From CAVSWT01 sp963777515 (GTDB taxonomy: Bacteria; Bacteroidota; Ignavibacteria; Ignavibacteriales; Ignavibacteriaceae), in assembly GCA_963777515.1 (NCBI GenBank), contig CAVZQU010000019.1:124001-188000 (forward strand): a stretch of 64,000 bases of DNA, given 5' to 3'. Under the pieces are notes generated by a model. It ran no database searches. It was given only the letters and a program-made list of their open reading frames with translations, and had not been told where the DNA came from. Below, in pieces: positions 41,118 to 49,014 of this stretch (its first letter is position 1; the number at the start of each line of letters is the position of its first letter). A program made the translations under genes and the position numbers.

Positions 41118-42030
41118 TCAATTTTCATCTTTAAATCTCCACCAACCTGCCAATATAGAACCGGATAGGTTATGCCAGATACTAAAAATTGCTCCCGGCA
41201 AAGCTGCCGCTGCTGAAAAATATTTTACTGCTAATGCAACGCTTAATCCCGAGTTTTGCATTCCGACTTCGATTCCAATAGTTCTGCAAGTTTTCTTATC
41301 GTATTTCAAAAGCCGTGGTACAAAATATCCAAATGATAAACCAATTAAATTGTGCAAAATAACTGCGGCAACAATTATAAAATTCATTTCAGAAATTTTA
41401 GATTTATTTAATGCTACAATAATTGCAATGATAAATACGATTGCTAAAGTTGAAATCAATGGGAATAAATTTCTTATTTTGTTTATCTTTTTCCCAAAGA
41501 ATGAATTAATTGCAGTTCCCGAATATCACCGGAATTAATACAATTTGCAAAATACTTATAAACATCTCCCCTGCCGGGACCGGTACTACATGATTTAATA
41601 TTATATATGAAAAAAAAGGTGTAAGAAATATCGCTAATAAGGTTGATACTAATGTTAAAGTAATTGATAAGGCAACATCACCATTGCCTAAATAAGTAAT
41701 AACATTAGACGCTGTACCTCCCGGGCTGCATCCAACAAGTACAACCCCAGCCATCATAGCCGGAGATAATTTAAATAAAACAGAAACAAAATATCCTGAA
41801 AAAGGCATAATCAAATATTGAAGCCCAAAACCAATTAGAAGAATTAGAGGAGATTTAAATATTTTTTTGAAATTTTCCCAGGTTAATGTCATCCCCATTC
41901 CGAACATAACAACAATTAATAAAGGAACGATAAGAGATTTGAAATTAGAAAAGAAGTCATTTGAAAAGTAAGCTAAGGTAGAGAATATGATTGCCCATAA
42001 CGGAAATAACTTTGTAATTCTGTCTGCCAT
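41118..42030 (-). pseudogene. Bile acid:sodium symporter (BASS/SLC10-like) family transporter, one frameshift
   Basis: Read on the - strand, the first frame (42030-41506) encodes several membrane helices with family motifs (LIVVMFGMGMTL and GVVLVGCSPGGTASNVITYL, the Na+/substrate crossover region). It ends abruptly at VIFGNCN. The second frame (down to 41118) continues NSFFGKKINKIRN, then helices and the family motif TIGIEVGMQNSGLSVALA. One extra base near 41515-41525 joins the two. Restored length is about 303 residues, normal for this Na+-coupled organic anion transporter family. The substrate cannot be told: bacterial members carry bile acids, pantoate or other organic anions. Whether the indel is real is undecided. 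Confidence 0.82.
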
Positions 42031-42134
42031 ACTTTCAATTTAAGTTTTATTATTAAACAATTATGAAAATAATAAAAAAATAAATTAAAGATGAAGTTGA
42101 AAGAGTTACTGTTTAGTTAAAAGTTAAATTAAAA

Positions 42135-42178
42135 TTGTAGGAATTTGATTAGTTTTACTTTCTCAAACTCCTACAATA
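42135..42178 (-). terminator. Probable intrinsic terminator for the 42196-47458 gene group
   Basis: Inverted repeat ATTGTAGGAATTTGA (42135-42149) and TCAAACTCCTACAAT (42164-42178) with a 14-base loop. On the - strand the single mismatch is a G-U pair, and the sequence after the hairpin is T-rich. It lies 17 bases past the stop of the gene ending at 42196. Confidence 0.65.
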
Positions 42179-42195
42179 AATTTCAAATTTGAAGT

Positions 42196-42546
42196 TTAAG
42201 ATTGAATGCTCTCAGTCCAAAGTTTCATTCTTTCCATTAATAAATCTCCAGTGACGCCTCTTAGAAAACCAACTCCATCTAAGTGGGAAGTAGCTCTTAT
42301 AGTGTGTTTAATCCACTCTTCCGAATCAGAGAGTTCATCAAGCTTTTTTCCTTCTCCTTTAATAAGAAAGAACCCATTCAAATCTCCCCCATGCTGAGTC
42401 AAAAAAACCGTTTCAAAAGAATTAATAGTTCCATTCTTCTGAAGTTCTCCAAGGTACCCTACAAATTCCTGGAAATGTGCAGCACTGATTTTTTCGCGTC
42501 CGGGTATTGACCGGTTCCATCCAAAAAACAAGGCATTCTCTTTCAT
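42196..42546 (-). CDS. Small YCII-like (ferredoxin-fold) protein
   Basis: 116 residues, no signal peptide, so probably cytoplasmic. The pattern (HFQEFVGYLGELQKNGTINS, then FFLIKGEGKKLDELSDSEEW) resembles small YciI/dimeric alpha-beta-barrel proteins, in which one beta-alpha-beta unit is repeated and a helix follows a DELxxxDEW-type turn. These are often encoded near NTF2-like and AraC-type genes. I do not know a function for this subfamily. It is the last gene before a hairpin terminator, 78 bases downstream of the NTF2-like gene at 42625-43158. Confidence 0.55.
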   Translation of the reverse strand: MKENALFFGWNRSIPGREKISAAHFQEFVGYLGELQKNGTINSFETVFLTQHGGDLNGFFLIKGEGKKLDELSDSEEWIKHTIRATSHLDGVGFLRGVTGDLLMERMKLWTESIQS

Positions 42547-42624
42547 ATTGTTGTCCTTTTATTTTTAATTAAACATAGAGTCAAATGATAATTTAATATT
42601 TATTCACATATTCACAATCCAATA

Positions 42625-43158
42625 TTATTTCATCTTTTGATCGTCTGCAGGCACCATAGTAAATCCAAGCTGCTCCATTAAGGATTGATTATCATTAGCA
42701 ACCAATTCAGTCGTAATCTTACCATTTGCAAAATGAAAAATGGATATTCCCCAAAATTTAATTGACTTACCTGTTGGCGGCATTTTACCTGGGCCTGTAT
42801 TTGTACCTGTAAAAATCCAACGACCGGCTGCCATATTTTCTCCGTATACTATATTATCATTATCTTCTGTTATTTTCATATCAGGATATGCGGTTCTATT
42901 TGCAATTATAAGATTTTTTAAACCATCAATACCATCAACTTCTGGTAAATTATTTTGATTCCGTACAAATTTCGAATCAAAGATCGAATTCAGTTCATCA
43001 ACGTTTCCGTTATTCCAGATATCTACATATTTATCAATGATTGGTTTCAGTTCTACCGAAGGATCCGGTTTCTGCTGCTGGCAGCCCATCGTAAAAATAA
43101 GCGCAACTAATAAAAACAAAGAACTTGTTTTTAAAATTGTATTAGTTGATTGTTTCAT
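42625..43158 (-). CDS. SnoaL-like ester cyclase/NTF2-like lipoprotein
   Basis: 177 residues with a lipoprotein signal (LIFTMGC, Cys at about 26), so probably anchored in the membrane facing the periplasm. The mature part is one SnoaL-like NTF2 fold: IIDKYVDIWNNGNVDEL, then YPDMKITEDN, WIFTGTNTGPGKMPPTGKSI and FHFANGKITTE. The TGTNTG...PPTGK pattern is typical of the ester cyclase/SnoaL group, which binds small organic molecules. The enzyme activity of this member is unknown. It is the last in a row of six NTF2-like genes and is similar in plan to 43726-44208. Confidence 0.75.
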   Translation of the reverse strand: MKQSTNTILKTSSLFLLVALIFTMGCQQQKPDPSVELKPIIDKYVDIWNNGNVDELNSIFDSKFVRNQNNLPEVDGIDGLKNLIIANRTAYPDMKITEDNDNIVYGENMAAGRWIFTGTNTGPGKMPPTGKSIKFWGISIFHFANGKITTELVANDNQSLMEQLGFTMVPADDQKMK

Positions 43159-43233
43159 AACACTATCTCCTTTTAGATTATTGAAAAAAAATATTTAGAA
43201 AATATCAAATAAGCTTTAAATTATATCAACTTA

Positions 43234-43707
43234 TCATAATCCAATATCACGGTATATTTTCAACTGACCATTTTCTTGTTTCCATACAATTAAATATTTT
43301 CCGCTGTTCTTTAATACATTCTTGTCGTTTCTTCTTTCATAATTGCCTAATTCAACCACATAATCAGAATCTCCTGTTAATGCAGATGTTTTAAAAAGCA
43401 TAATCCGTGTGCTATCTTTTATTGAGTTTCGAATCATTCTTCCCCAAGCTGAAAGAATTTCCTTACCCTTTAATGAACCAAATCTTGCATCATTTGAATA
43501 ATAATTTGCTAGAGCAACAGAATCACCATCATAAAAATCTTTGGAAAATTGTTTATCTAAATTCTCAATTATTGCTTTGACTTTTTTTATATCAGCCGTT
43601 TGAGATGTTAGCTTCGTATCTCTATTTTGTTGCTTTGTGCACCCTGTGAACAAAACGAGTGTTATTATAATTACATAGAAAATATTTATCAATAATTTCA
43701 CGTTCAC
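43234..43707 (-). CDS. NTF2-like (DUF4440-type) lipoprotein
   Basis: 157 residues with a lipobox (LVLFTGC, Cys at about 23). The mature region has an NTF2-like pattern: a first helix (IIENLDKQFSKDFYDGDSVA), LANYYSNDARFGSL, GKEILSAWGRMI and a final strand pair ending KYLIVWKQENGQLKIYRDIG. This matches DUF4440/SgcJ-type proteins, which form small ligand-binding cones. The function of this one is not known. It lies 18 bases after the next gene upstream (43726-44208), so they are in one transcript. Confidence 0.72.
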   Translation of the reverse strand: MNVKLLINIFYVIIITLVLFTGCTKQQNRDTKLTSQTADIKKVKAIIENLDKQFSKDFYDGDSVALANYYSNDARFGSLKGKEILSAWGRMIRNSIKDSTRIMLFKTSALTGDSDYVVELGNYERRNDKNVLKNSGKYLIVWKQENGQLKIYRDIGL

Positions 43708-43725
43708 TCCGATGTTAAATAAGAA

Positions 43726-44208
43726 CTATTTATCCAATCCATATTCAAGTTGGTGTTGGTACTCGGCTTCGTCAAAGTGCCCTTTAGATCCTAAGATCAA
43801 TCCCTCCTCATCAATCGTCCATTCTTCATGACCATTAATTTTAACGGATTTACCGGTGCCTCCAGGACCAGTATTATTCCCTGTCAATGTCCAATAGTAA
43901 ATGATGTTCTTTGCTTTAATGCTAAGACTATCCATCTCAACAATCATATCCGGGAAAGCAGTCATAAATCCTTGTGCGGCTTTTGTGATAGCCTCTCTAC
44001 CCACTGATGGATCGCCTTTATTTATTTTCAACGAACCGTTTTCCGCAAAAAAAGATGCTACGCTGGCTGCATTTTGACTGCACCATGCAGCCGTATATCG
44101 CGTTGCTAGCTCTTTTAATTTCTTGTTATCCATCTTTTGCTGCTGGCATCCGGAAAGAAATACAAGAGTTATTATAAACACAAAGAGAATATTTATTAAA
44201 TATTTCAT
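43726..44208 (-). CDS. SnoaL-like/NTF2-like lipoprotein
   Basis: 160 residues with a lipobox (LVFLSGC, Cys at about 21, followed by QQQK as in 42625-43158). The mature part is a SnoaL-like NTF2 domain: RYTAAWCSQNAASVASFFAE, GREAITKAAQGFMTAFPDM, YYWTLTGNNTGPGGTGKSVK and EEWTIDEEGLI. It probably forms a periplasmic ligand-binding dimer. It shares its signal peptide style and the GNNTGPG loop with the 42625 gene, which supports origin by tandem duplication. Confidence 0.75.
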   Translation of the reverse strand: MKYLINILFVFIITLVFLSGCQQQKMDNKKLKELATRYTAAWCSQNAASVASFFAENGSLKINKGDPSVGREAITKAAQGFMTAFPDMIVEMDSLSIKAKNIIYYWTLTGNNTGPGGTGKSVKINGHEEWTIDEEGLILGSKGHFDEAEYQHQLEYGLDK

Positions 44209-44293
44209 ATTAATTCCGTGTGTATAAAATATTTACTTTCAAAGAATTTTTGAAAAATGCATATGTGCAACAACCAATTTTATAATACAAATA

Positions 44294-44782
44294 TTATTCT
44301 GATGAAGCAGGATCTGAATTCCATATACCATAAATAGAGATCCATTTCCCATCAGCGGTACGTTTTAAAATTTCTGTATATTTACCCTGTTCAACTATCA
44401 TTTTTCCATCTGCTCCTGGAGAACTCAATTGAAATCGTCCAATTTCATAACCCAAATCACCATTACTTCCAGTAGAAATAGTTGAAACAGAAACGTTAGT
44501 AATCCCTGCATCAAGAAACGCTTGCCAATATTTTTTAATATTCTCTCTTCCAGTAACAATTGGTTCACTTGGAGGCAGCAAAGATGCATCCTCTGAATAA
44601 AGTAAAGAAGCAGCCGTCGCATCTTTGTTATTTAAGGCTTTCGCAAAATCTTTATTCATTTGTGAAAGTTCTTCGGTCGTTGCTGGCTCAGGTGTTTTGG
44701 TTTTTTCTGTGCAACCAATCATTACAACGAATAGAAATACAGCGATAGCTGTAAGTTGTGCAAAATTTGTTTTTGCTTTCAT
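44294..44782 (-). CDS. NTF2-like (SgcJ/EcaC, DUF4440-type) lipoprotein
   Basis: 162 residues with a lipobox (FVVMIGC, Cys at about 24). The mature region reads as DUF4440/SgcJ: MNKDFAKALNNKDATAASLL, YSEDASLLPPSEPIVTGREN and IKKYWQAFLDAG, and ends KRTADGKWISIYGIWNSDPA. DUF4440 proteins with this ending are common and mostly uncharacterised. It is one of six NTF2-like genes in tandem and is separated by 33 bases from the upstream member. Confidence 0.78.
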   Translation of the reverse strand: MKAKTNFAQLTAIAVFLFVVMIGCTEKTKTPEPATTEELSQMNKDFAKALNNKDATAASLLYSEDASLLPPSEPIVTGRENIKKYWQAFLDAGITNVSVSTISTGSNGDLGYEIGRFQLSSPGADGKMIVEQGKYTEILKRTADGKWISIYGIWNSDPASSE

Positions 44783-44815
44783 TTTTTTCCTTAAAAATTG
44801 ATTGTGTCTACAATT

Positions 44816-45262
44816 TTAAAACATTTTTGAAAAGTGCATATGTGCGATAAGCCATTTACCATTTTGTTTTACTGCAAAAAAGCTGGCTCTACCACTTTGG
44901 AAGTTCATCATTCCACCCTTTTCCATCCAAGTAAATGTATAGTAACTTGTTATGACTGCTGAATTACCGTTGTAAATTTGAGTTTGAAAATCCTGTCCGT
45001 GATAATTTACATAAGCAAGATTTGCTGTTCCCTCAATAAAACCTTTCCACGCATCAGCATCGTGACGCAATGTAGAACCTACATAAGGAAACTCTGTGTT
45101 ATCCGTTGTGAAATATGACCAGTAGGTAGTGAAATCATGCTTATTAAAGGCTTCAGCTGTTTTATTAGCTAAAGCTAAAACATCTTCTTTGTCCCCTGCA
45201 AAAGTGCTGCCCGCTAAAACGGCAAATAAAAAAATTACTGTGGCTAATTTGAAATGTTTCAT
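44816..45262 (-). CDS. Secreted NTF2-like (DUF4440-type) protein
   Basis: 148 residues with a cleavable signal peptide (about 1-22, ending STFAG) and no lipobox. The mature region is an NTF2-like domain: ALANKTAEAFNKHDFTTYWS, AWKGFIEGT, ITSYYTFTWMEKGGMMNFQS and GRASFFAVKQNGKWLIAHMH. The KWLIAHMHFSK ending is typical of proteins annotated as DUF4440/SnoaL_3. A good ribosome site (AAGGAAG) precedes the ATG, and a hairpin (45317-45340) separates it from the upstream gene, so its level may differ from that gene. Confidence 0.77.
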   Translation of the reverse strand: MKHFKLATVIFLFAVLAGSTFAGDKEDVLALANKTAEAFNKHDFTTYWSYFTTDNTEFPYVGSTLRHDADAWKGFIEGTANLAYVNYHGQDFQTQIYNGNSAVITSYYTFTWMEKGGMMNFQSGRASFFAVKQNGKWLIAHMHFSKMF

Positions 45263-45316
45263 TGTTCTTCCTTTTAAAAGTGAATTGTAAAATCTAGGTA
45301 AGACTAAAACAAAGAA

Positions 45317-45340
45317 AGGAGATAATATTTATTATCTCCT
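45317..45340 (-). terminator. Intergenic hairpin, possible terminator or attenuator
   Basis: Perfect 10-bp inverted repeat AGGAGATAAT / ATTATCTCCT with a 4-base loop, between the NTF2-like genes 45354-45833 and 44816-45262. On the - strand it is followed by TTTCTTTGTTTTAG, which is T-rich, so partial termination is plausible. Confidence 0.55.
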
Positions 45341-45353
45341 CTTTAATAGATGA

Positions 45354-45833
45354 TTAATTACTGCTTGGCTTTGAAGTTCTGCCACCATGATCGCCAATTA
45401 AAATCCATTTACCACCTTTTTTCATCAATATATCTGTCCAGTTTCCTGCATTATTATCAGTCTTCCCGGTTTCTTTATTTTTTTTAAGCTCGTTATAATA
45501 ATAATGAACATAGGCAAATTCACCGTTAACCCAAATTGTTAAAGGAGAAATTGTATATAAAACCGTAGTATTATTTTTATAATCATTTTCAATATATTTA
45601 GCTACATCTGCTTTACCCATTGGAACAGGTGACTGATAGCTCCACCCTTGATAACTTTCATCAAAATATGACAAAAATGCTTTTGCATCACCGGACGCAT
45701 CAACGGCCCAGTATTTTTCAACTCCTGACCAAACATCTTTTTGTTCGGCAGACCATTGCTGTGCAAAGCTCTTACTTACAAATGCAAGTAGAAATAAACT
45801 GAAAATTAAACTAGTTCTAAATAATATTTTCAT
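45354..45833 (-). CDS. Secreted NTF2-like protein
   Basis: 159 residues with a signal peptide (about 1-24, ending KSFAQ). The mature part has an NTF2-like pattern: a tryptophan-rich first helix (WSAEQKDVWSGVEKYWAVDA), FLSYFDESYQGWSYQSPVPM, GKADVAKYIENDYKN, VNGEFAYVHYYYNELKKNKE and an ending GGKWILIGDHGG. It is the most divergent of the six. The aromatic residues suggest a hydrophobic ligand pocket, but no ligand is known. Confidence 0.72.
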   Translation of the reverse strand: MKILFRTSLIFSLFLLAFVSKSFAQQWSAEQKDVWSGVEKYWAVDASGDAKAFLSYFDESYQGWSYQSPVPMGKADVAKYIENDYKNNTTVLYTISPLTIWVNGEFAYVHYYYNELKKNKETGKTDNNAGNWTDILMKKGGKWILIGDHGGRTSKPSSN

Positions 45834-45874
45834 ATTATCCTTTCATTTAAATGATTATAGAAATTTCAAATAAT

Positions 45875-46318
45875 TTATTTAGGAGCGACTACTTCTCTAT
45901 AAATTTCATCAGAATGTTTTCCTGTAAAATATTTGTTATATGCTTTGTTGAAAGTATCTCTTGCTTCCTTTGTCGGCCAGGCTTTTTCAAAAAGTTCATT
46001 AGATCTTTGTTCAGCTTTAATTACATCTCCCCAATCTTTAACTACCATTATTGCGATAAAATCTCTGTTATCATGTCCCCACCAATGGCGAACAAATTTA
46101 GCACTTACAACGTATTGATTATCGCTTCCAAAAGTTTTATCCATGTAGAGTGTTGCAAGGGAATCTAATTCTCTTGCAGTGCCTCCATCAGGAAATGCAC
46201 GCTCAAAATTAGTCATTACAACAACATTACCTTGAGCCGGCTGTGCTAAAATTGTATTATTAGAAGAAATACAAATCAGAAAAAGAAATAGAATAGAAAA
46301 AGATTTTAACTTTTTCAT
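45875..46318 (-). CDS. Small secreted protein of unknown function
   Basis: 147 residues with a signal peptide (about 1-25, ending NTILAQ). The mature part has no motif that I recognise with certainty. Its pattern (VVVMTNFERAFPDGGTAREL, VSAKFVRHWWGHDNRDFIAI, MVVKDWGDVIKAEQRSNELF) alternates strands and helices, as in dimeric alpha/beta-barrel proteins, and a conserved-looking RHWWGHDNRDF segment carries most of its His and Trp residues. A strong ribosome site (AGGAGG) precedes the ATG. It is co-directional with the NTF2-like genes, 41 bases upstream of the next one. Confidence 0.6.
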   Translation of the reverse strand: MKKLKSFSILFLFLICISSNNTILAQPAQGNVVVMTNFERAFPDGGTARELDSLATLYMDKTFGSDNQYVVSAKFVRHWWGHDNRDFIAIMVVKDWGDVIKAEQRSNELFEKAWPTKEARDTFNKAYNKYFTGKHSDEIYREVVAPK

Positions 46319-46370
46319 TTAGAACCCTCCTTTAGTTTATTTTATTTAAATAAGTATAAGCGATTTTTTT

Positions 46371-46838
46371 TTATTGCCCGCTTAACCATTGTTCAAAACT
46401 TTTATTTATCTCATTGTTTGAATAATTCCAATCCGGTTTTAATCTTAAACCGCTTTTATGCCGCCAGATAAAATCAATTGCATCTTCAATATCCGGGCTG
46501 TTTGAAATCTTCAATGTGTATAATTCATATTCGTTTACAGGAATATTTTTTATTTCTGAATTTATTTGCTGTGCTACCAGTGCACTTTGGATTATTTCTG
46601 CTTGTCTTGAATCGTAAGTTGCCCACACAATTCCGTCAGTCCCATCAAGAAATATGCTTTCATCAATAGAGATATTTAGTTTTATCTTACTTCCAAATGG
46701 TATAACTGGAATTTGCTCATTACTTATATTATCCCAATTAATGATTTTAGAATTTTCCAATTCTATTTCGCCTAAACTGTTATAAATTCCATTTATTTTA
46801 AATATTTCCACAATATCACTCTTTGAAAATGAAAGCAT
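46371..46838 (-). CDS. Protein of unknown function
   Basis: 155 residues, no signal peptide or membrane helix. The only partial similarity I see is the stretch ATYDSRQAEIIQSALVAQQI followed by short strands, which resembles small DUF2007-like domains that handle signal or substrate transfer between proteins; that is a weak match. It ends with an aromatic helix (INKSFEQWLSGQ). It lies 20 bases after the stop of the cytochrome gene in the same direction, so it may be linked functionally to it. Function unknown. Confidence 0.55.
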   Translation of the reverse strand: MLSFSKSDIVEIFKINGIYNSLGEIELENSKIINWDNISNEQIPVIPFGSKIKLNISIDESIFLDGTDGIVWATYDSRQAEIIQSALVAQQINSEIKNIPVNEYELYTLKISNSPDIEDAIDFIWRHKSGLRLKPDWNYSNNEINKSFEQWLSGQ

Positions 46839-46858
46839 ATCGAAATTCTTTATTAATA

Positions 46859-47458
46859 TTATTTCCCTGATAATGCTTCTTTCATTTTATCTGGTGGTAT
46901 TGGTTGAGGGACTTCATTATGTATTGGTTTAATAGATTTTAAATAAGCATACATTGCTTTCAGATCTTGATCACTCTTTTGACCTATTACCTGCCACGGC
47001 ATTGGAGGTAGTATTGGTCTTCCTACACCCATCATTTTACCTTCTCTAAGAGCTTTAATAAACATTTCCTCGCTCAATTCTCCAATTCCGGTTGCTTTAT
47101 CCGGTGTAATATTTGCCGCATATGAAATTCCCCAAGGACCTACCCATGCTGAAAAATTACTTTCTGTAGCAACCCATTGACCTGGGGCTACATATTTAGG
47201 ATCTAAGGCCGGAAGCTTTTCATCATGTTGAAAACCGGAAAGGTCTTTAGTTGAATCGGGTATGGGACCCATTTCTGTATATATTTTAGGGGAATGGCAA
47301 TCGGCACAACCACCTGTCATTACTAGGTATTTACCGCGTGCTATCAATTCTTTTTGAGACATTGGCTTGTTCTCTTCCCTGGGAGAGCAATTGATTTGGG
47401 AAATAACAAAAGCAGCCATAATAATCAGATACACAGAAATAATGATATTTTTTTTCAT
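46859..47458 (-). CDS. Membrane-anchored c-type cytochrome (lipoprotein)
   Basis: 199 residues. The N-terminal segment ends in a lipobox-like VISQINC (Cys at about 24), so the protein is probably a periplasm-facing lipoprotein. One haem-binding motif (GGCADCHSP) is at about residues 50-58. A methionine in PPMPWQVIGQKSDQDLKAMY is the likely sixth haem ligand, as in class I mono-haem cytochromes of the type found next to dehydrogenases. The insertion WVGPWGISYAANITPDKATG and GELSEEMFIKALREG is the usual region of this cytochrome family. Its electron partners are not in the window. It begins the - strand group that also contains the NTF2-like genes. Confidence 0.87.
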   Translation of the reverse strand: MKKNIIISVYLIIMAAFVISQINCSPREENKPMSQKELIARGKYLVMTGGCADCHSPKIYTEMGPIPDSTKDLSGFQHDEKLPALDPKYVAPGQWVATESNFSAWVGPWGISYAANITPDKATGIGELSEEMFIKALREGKMMGVGRPILPPMPWQVIGQKSDQDLKAMYAYLKSIKPIHNEVPQPIPPDKMKEALSGK

Positions 47459-47655
47459 AGTTACTCCTAAAAAAATGTTACTATAGTGAATGGTTGGGGT
47501 TTAAAATTATTTTAGAATATCAAAACACAGTGCTAAAATAAGCTGTATCATTGTATATAGCTTGTATTTTTTACGCAAATGTTTGGATTATTGAGGCAAG
47601 TTTAATTTGAAGTAGTTTTTTATGTGAAATTATATTTTTTATTGTAAATTAATTC

Positions 47656-47684
47656 TTGACAAAAGATTTATAATTCTATATTTT
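47656..47684 (+). promoter_or_regulatory. Candidate promoter in the 341-base divergent region 47459-47799
   Basis: TTGACA (47656-47661), a 17-base spacer and TATTTT (47679-47684) resemble a sigma-70 promoter reading toward the DUF4242/AraC genes. The rest of the 47459-47799 gap is AT-rich and holds no gene I can support. It must contain the divergent promoters for the cytochrome group and the regulators. Confidence 0.35.
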
Positions 47685-47799
47685 CTTTAGTCCCTCACTA
47701 AACTGCATATAATTAGTTTTAAAGTTTATAAGTTAATTTATATTTCTTTCAACAGAAGTACACATATTTAATTTAACTTTAACAATTAAGGATAAGCGC

Positions 47800-48918
47800 A
47801 TGCCAATTTTCATGGATATTCATGATACAACTAAAGCAACAGCAGAAGATATTGCAGCTGCTCATCAAATGGACTTAGCTCTACAAGAAGAGTTTAAATG
47901 TAAATTTGTTTACTTCTGGCATGATATTCCAAATTATACCGGCTTCTGTGTGTATGAAGCACCGGATAAAGAATCGATAATTAATTTACATAATGAAGCT
48001 CACCCTGCTAACATGCCCAATCAAATAATAGAAGTTGAGCTTAGTGACTTAGAATCTTTCCTTGGTAAAATTGCTGATATAGCATGGTCAAATAATAATT
48101 CTCTTTTCGAGGGGTATATTAATGAAATAACTCACCGCACAATGATGTATTTAGAAATTGTAAACCCTATTTTATTCTCGTCGCAAACTAGGAAAATTAA
48201 ATTTACTGAGTTATTAAAATTGCAAAAAAAAATAATTAAGGATTCTTTTTTAAAATTCGAAGGTAAAATAGTTTCATGGGAGAATGACAATATACTCTCA
48301 TCTTTTCTGTTGAAAGAAAATGCAATTAAATGTTCCATAGATATACAAAAAAATATTATAAAACTTTCAAGTAATAAAAACATCAAATTTAGTGTTTCAA
48401 TGGGATTGAGTTTTGGTGCGCCGGTAACAGAAAGTGATAATCTATTTGGAGATGTAATTAATCTAGCAAAAAAATTAGGATATATTGCCGGGGAAAATCA
48501 AATTCTTATTTCGTCTTCGTTAGGAAAAGTCTATAACCGGTTAAAAGAAAAAATAAATTTGAATAATAATCTTATTAAGGTTTTAAGTTCGCATAATGAA
48601 AATCTACTAAATATGCTTTTTAATATTTTTGAACAAAAATGGAACCAAGAAGAATTTAATATAGATAGTTTAGTTAAGCAGTTGGGTATGAGTAAAGCAC
48701 AATTATATCGTAAAATTTTGTCCTTAACCGGATATTCACCCAATGTATTTATTCGTGAATATCGATTAAAAAAAGCATTAAAATTATTGGAATCAATGAA
48801 AGGTAATATATCAGAAATAGCTTTCGAATCAGGTTTTAGTAATCCGTCTTATTTTTCAAAATGCTTTCAAAAAAAGTATGGCATGCTTCCATCCGAATAT
48901 GCAAATGCTATAATATAA
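47800..48918 (+). CDS. AraC-type regulator with DUF4242 and degenerate cyclase-like domains, copy 1
   Basis: 372 residues, three parts. Residues 1-90 are a DUF4242 (nickel-binding SCO4226-like) domain: PIFMDIHDTT, AAHQMDLALQEEFKCKFVYF, FCVYEAPDKESIINLHNEAH. Residues about 105-255 look like a class III nucleotide-cyclase fold (YLEIVN where active enzymes have FTDIVG; WENDNILSSF for GDGxxAxF; SMGLSFGAPVTESDNLFGDV; LISSSL). The first metal-binding Asp is replaced by Glu and the glycine by Glu, so catalysis is unlikely. Residues about 275-372 are an AraC double HTH (LSKAQLYRKI-like first helix and IAFESGFSNPSYFSKCFQKK). It is probably a ligand-responsive transcription factor; the divergent cytochrome/NTF2 group is the natural candidate target. 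Confidence 0.8.
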   Translation: MPIFMDIHDTTKATAEDIAAAHQMDLALQEEFKCKFVYFWHDIPNYTGFCVYEAPDKESIINLHNEAHPANMPNQIIEVELSDLESFLGKIADIAWSNNNSLFEGYINEITHRTMMYLEIVNPILFSSQTRKIKFTELLKLQKKIIKDSFLKFEGKIVSWENDNILSSFLLKENAIKCSIDIQKNIIKLSSNKNIKFSVSMGLSFGAPVTESDNLFGDVINLAKKLGYIAGENQILISSSLGKVYNRLKEKINLNNNLIKVLSSHNENLLNMLFNIFEQKWNQEEFNIDSLVKQLGMSKAQLYRKILSLTGYSPNVFIREYRLKKALKLLESMKGNISEIAFESGFSNPSYFSKCFQKKYGMLPSEYANAII

Positions 48919-49014
48919 TTACTAAAACCTAACTTTACCCGAGTTTTATTCTTAAAATTTAATATGAATTATTTAATTTGACTTCTTTTTAAAATTAAAA
49001 TAAAGGTAAATGTT

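Noticed and set aside
41086..41538. Forward frame of 150 codons starting in the stop of phosphatase 9
   Set aside because: It is antisense to the symporter gene, whose two frames show clear family motifs; the forward translation has no recognisable pattern.
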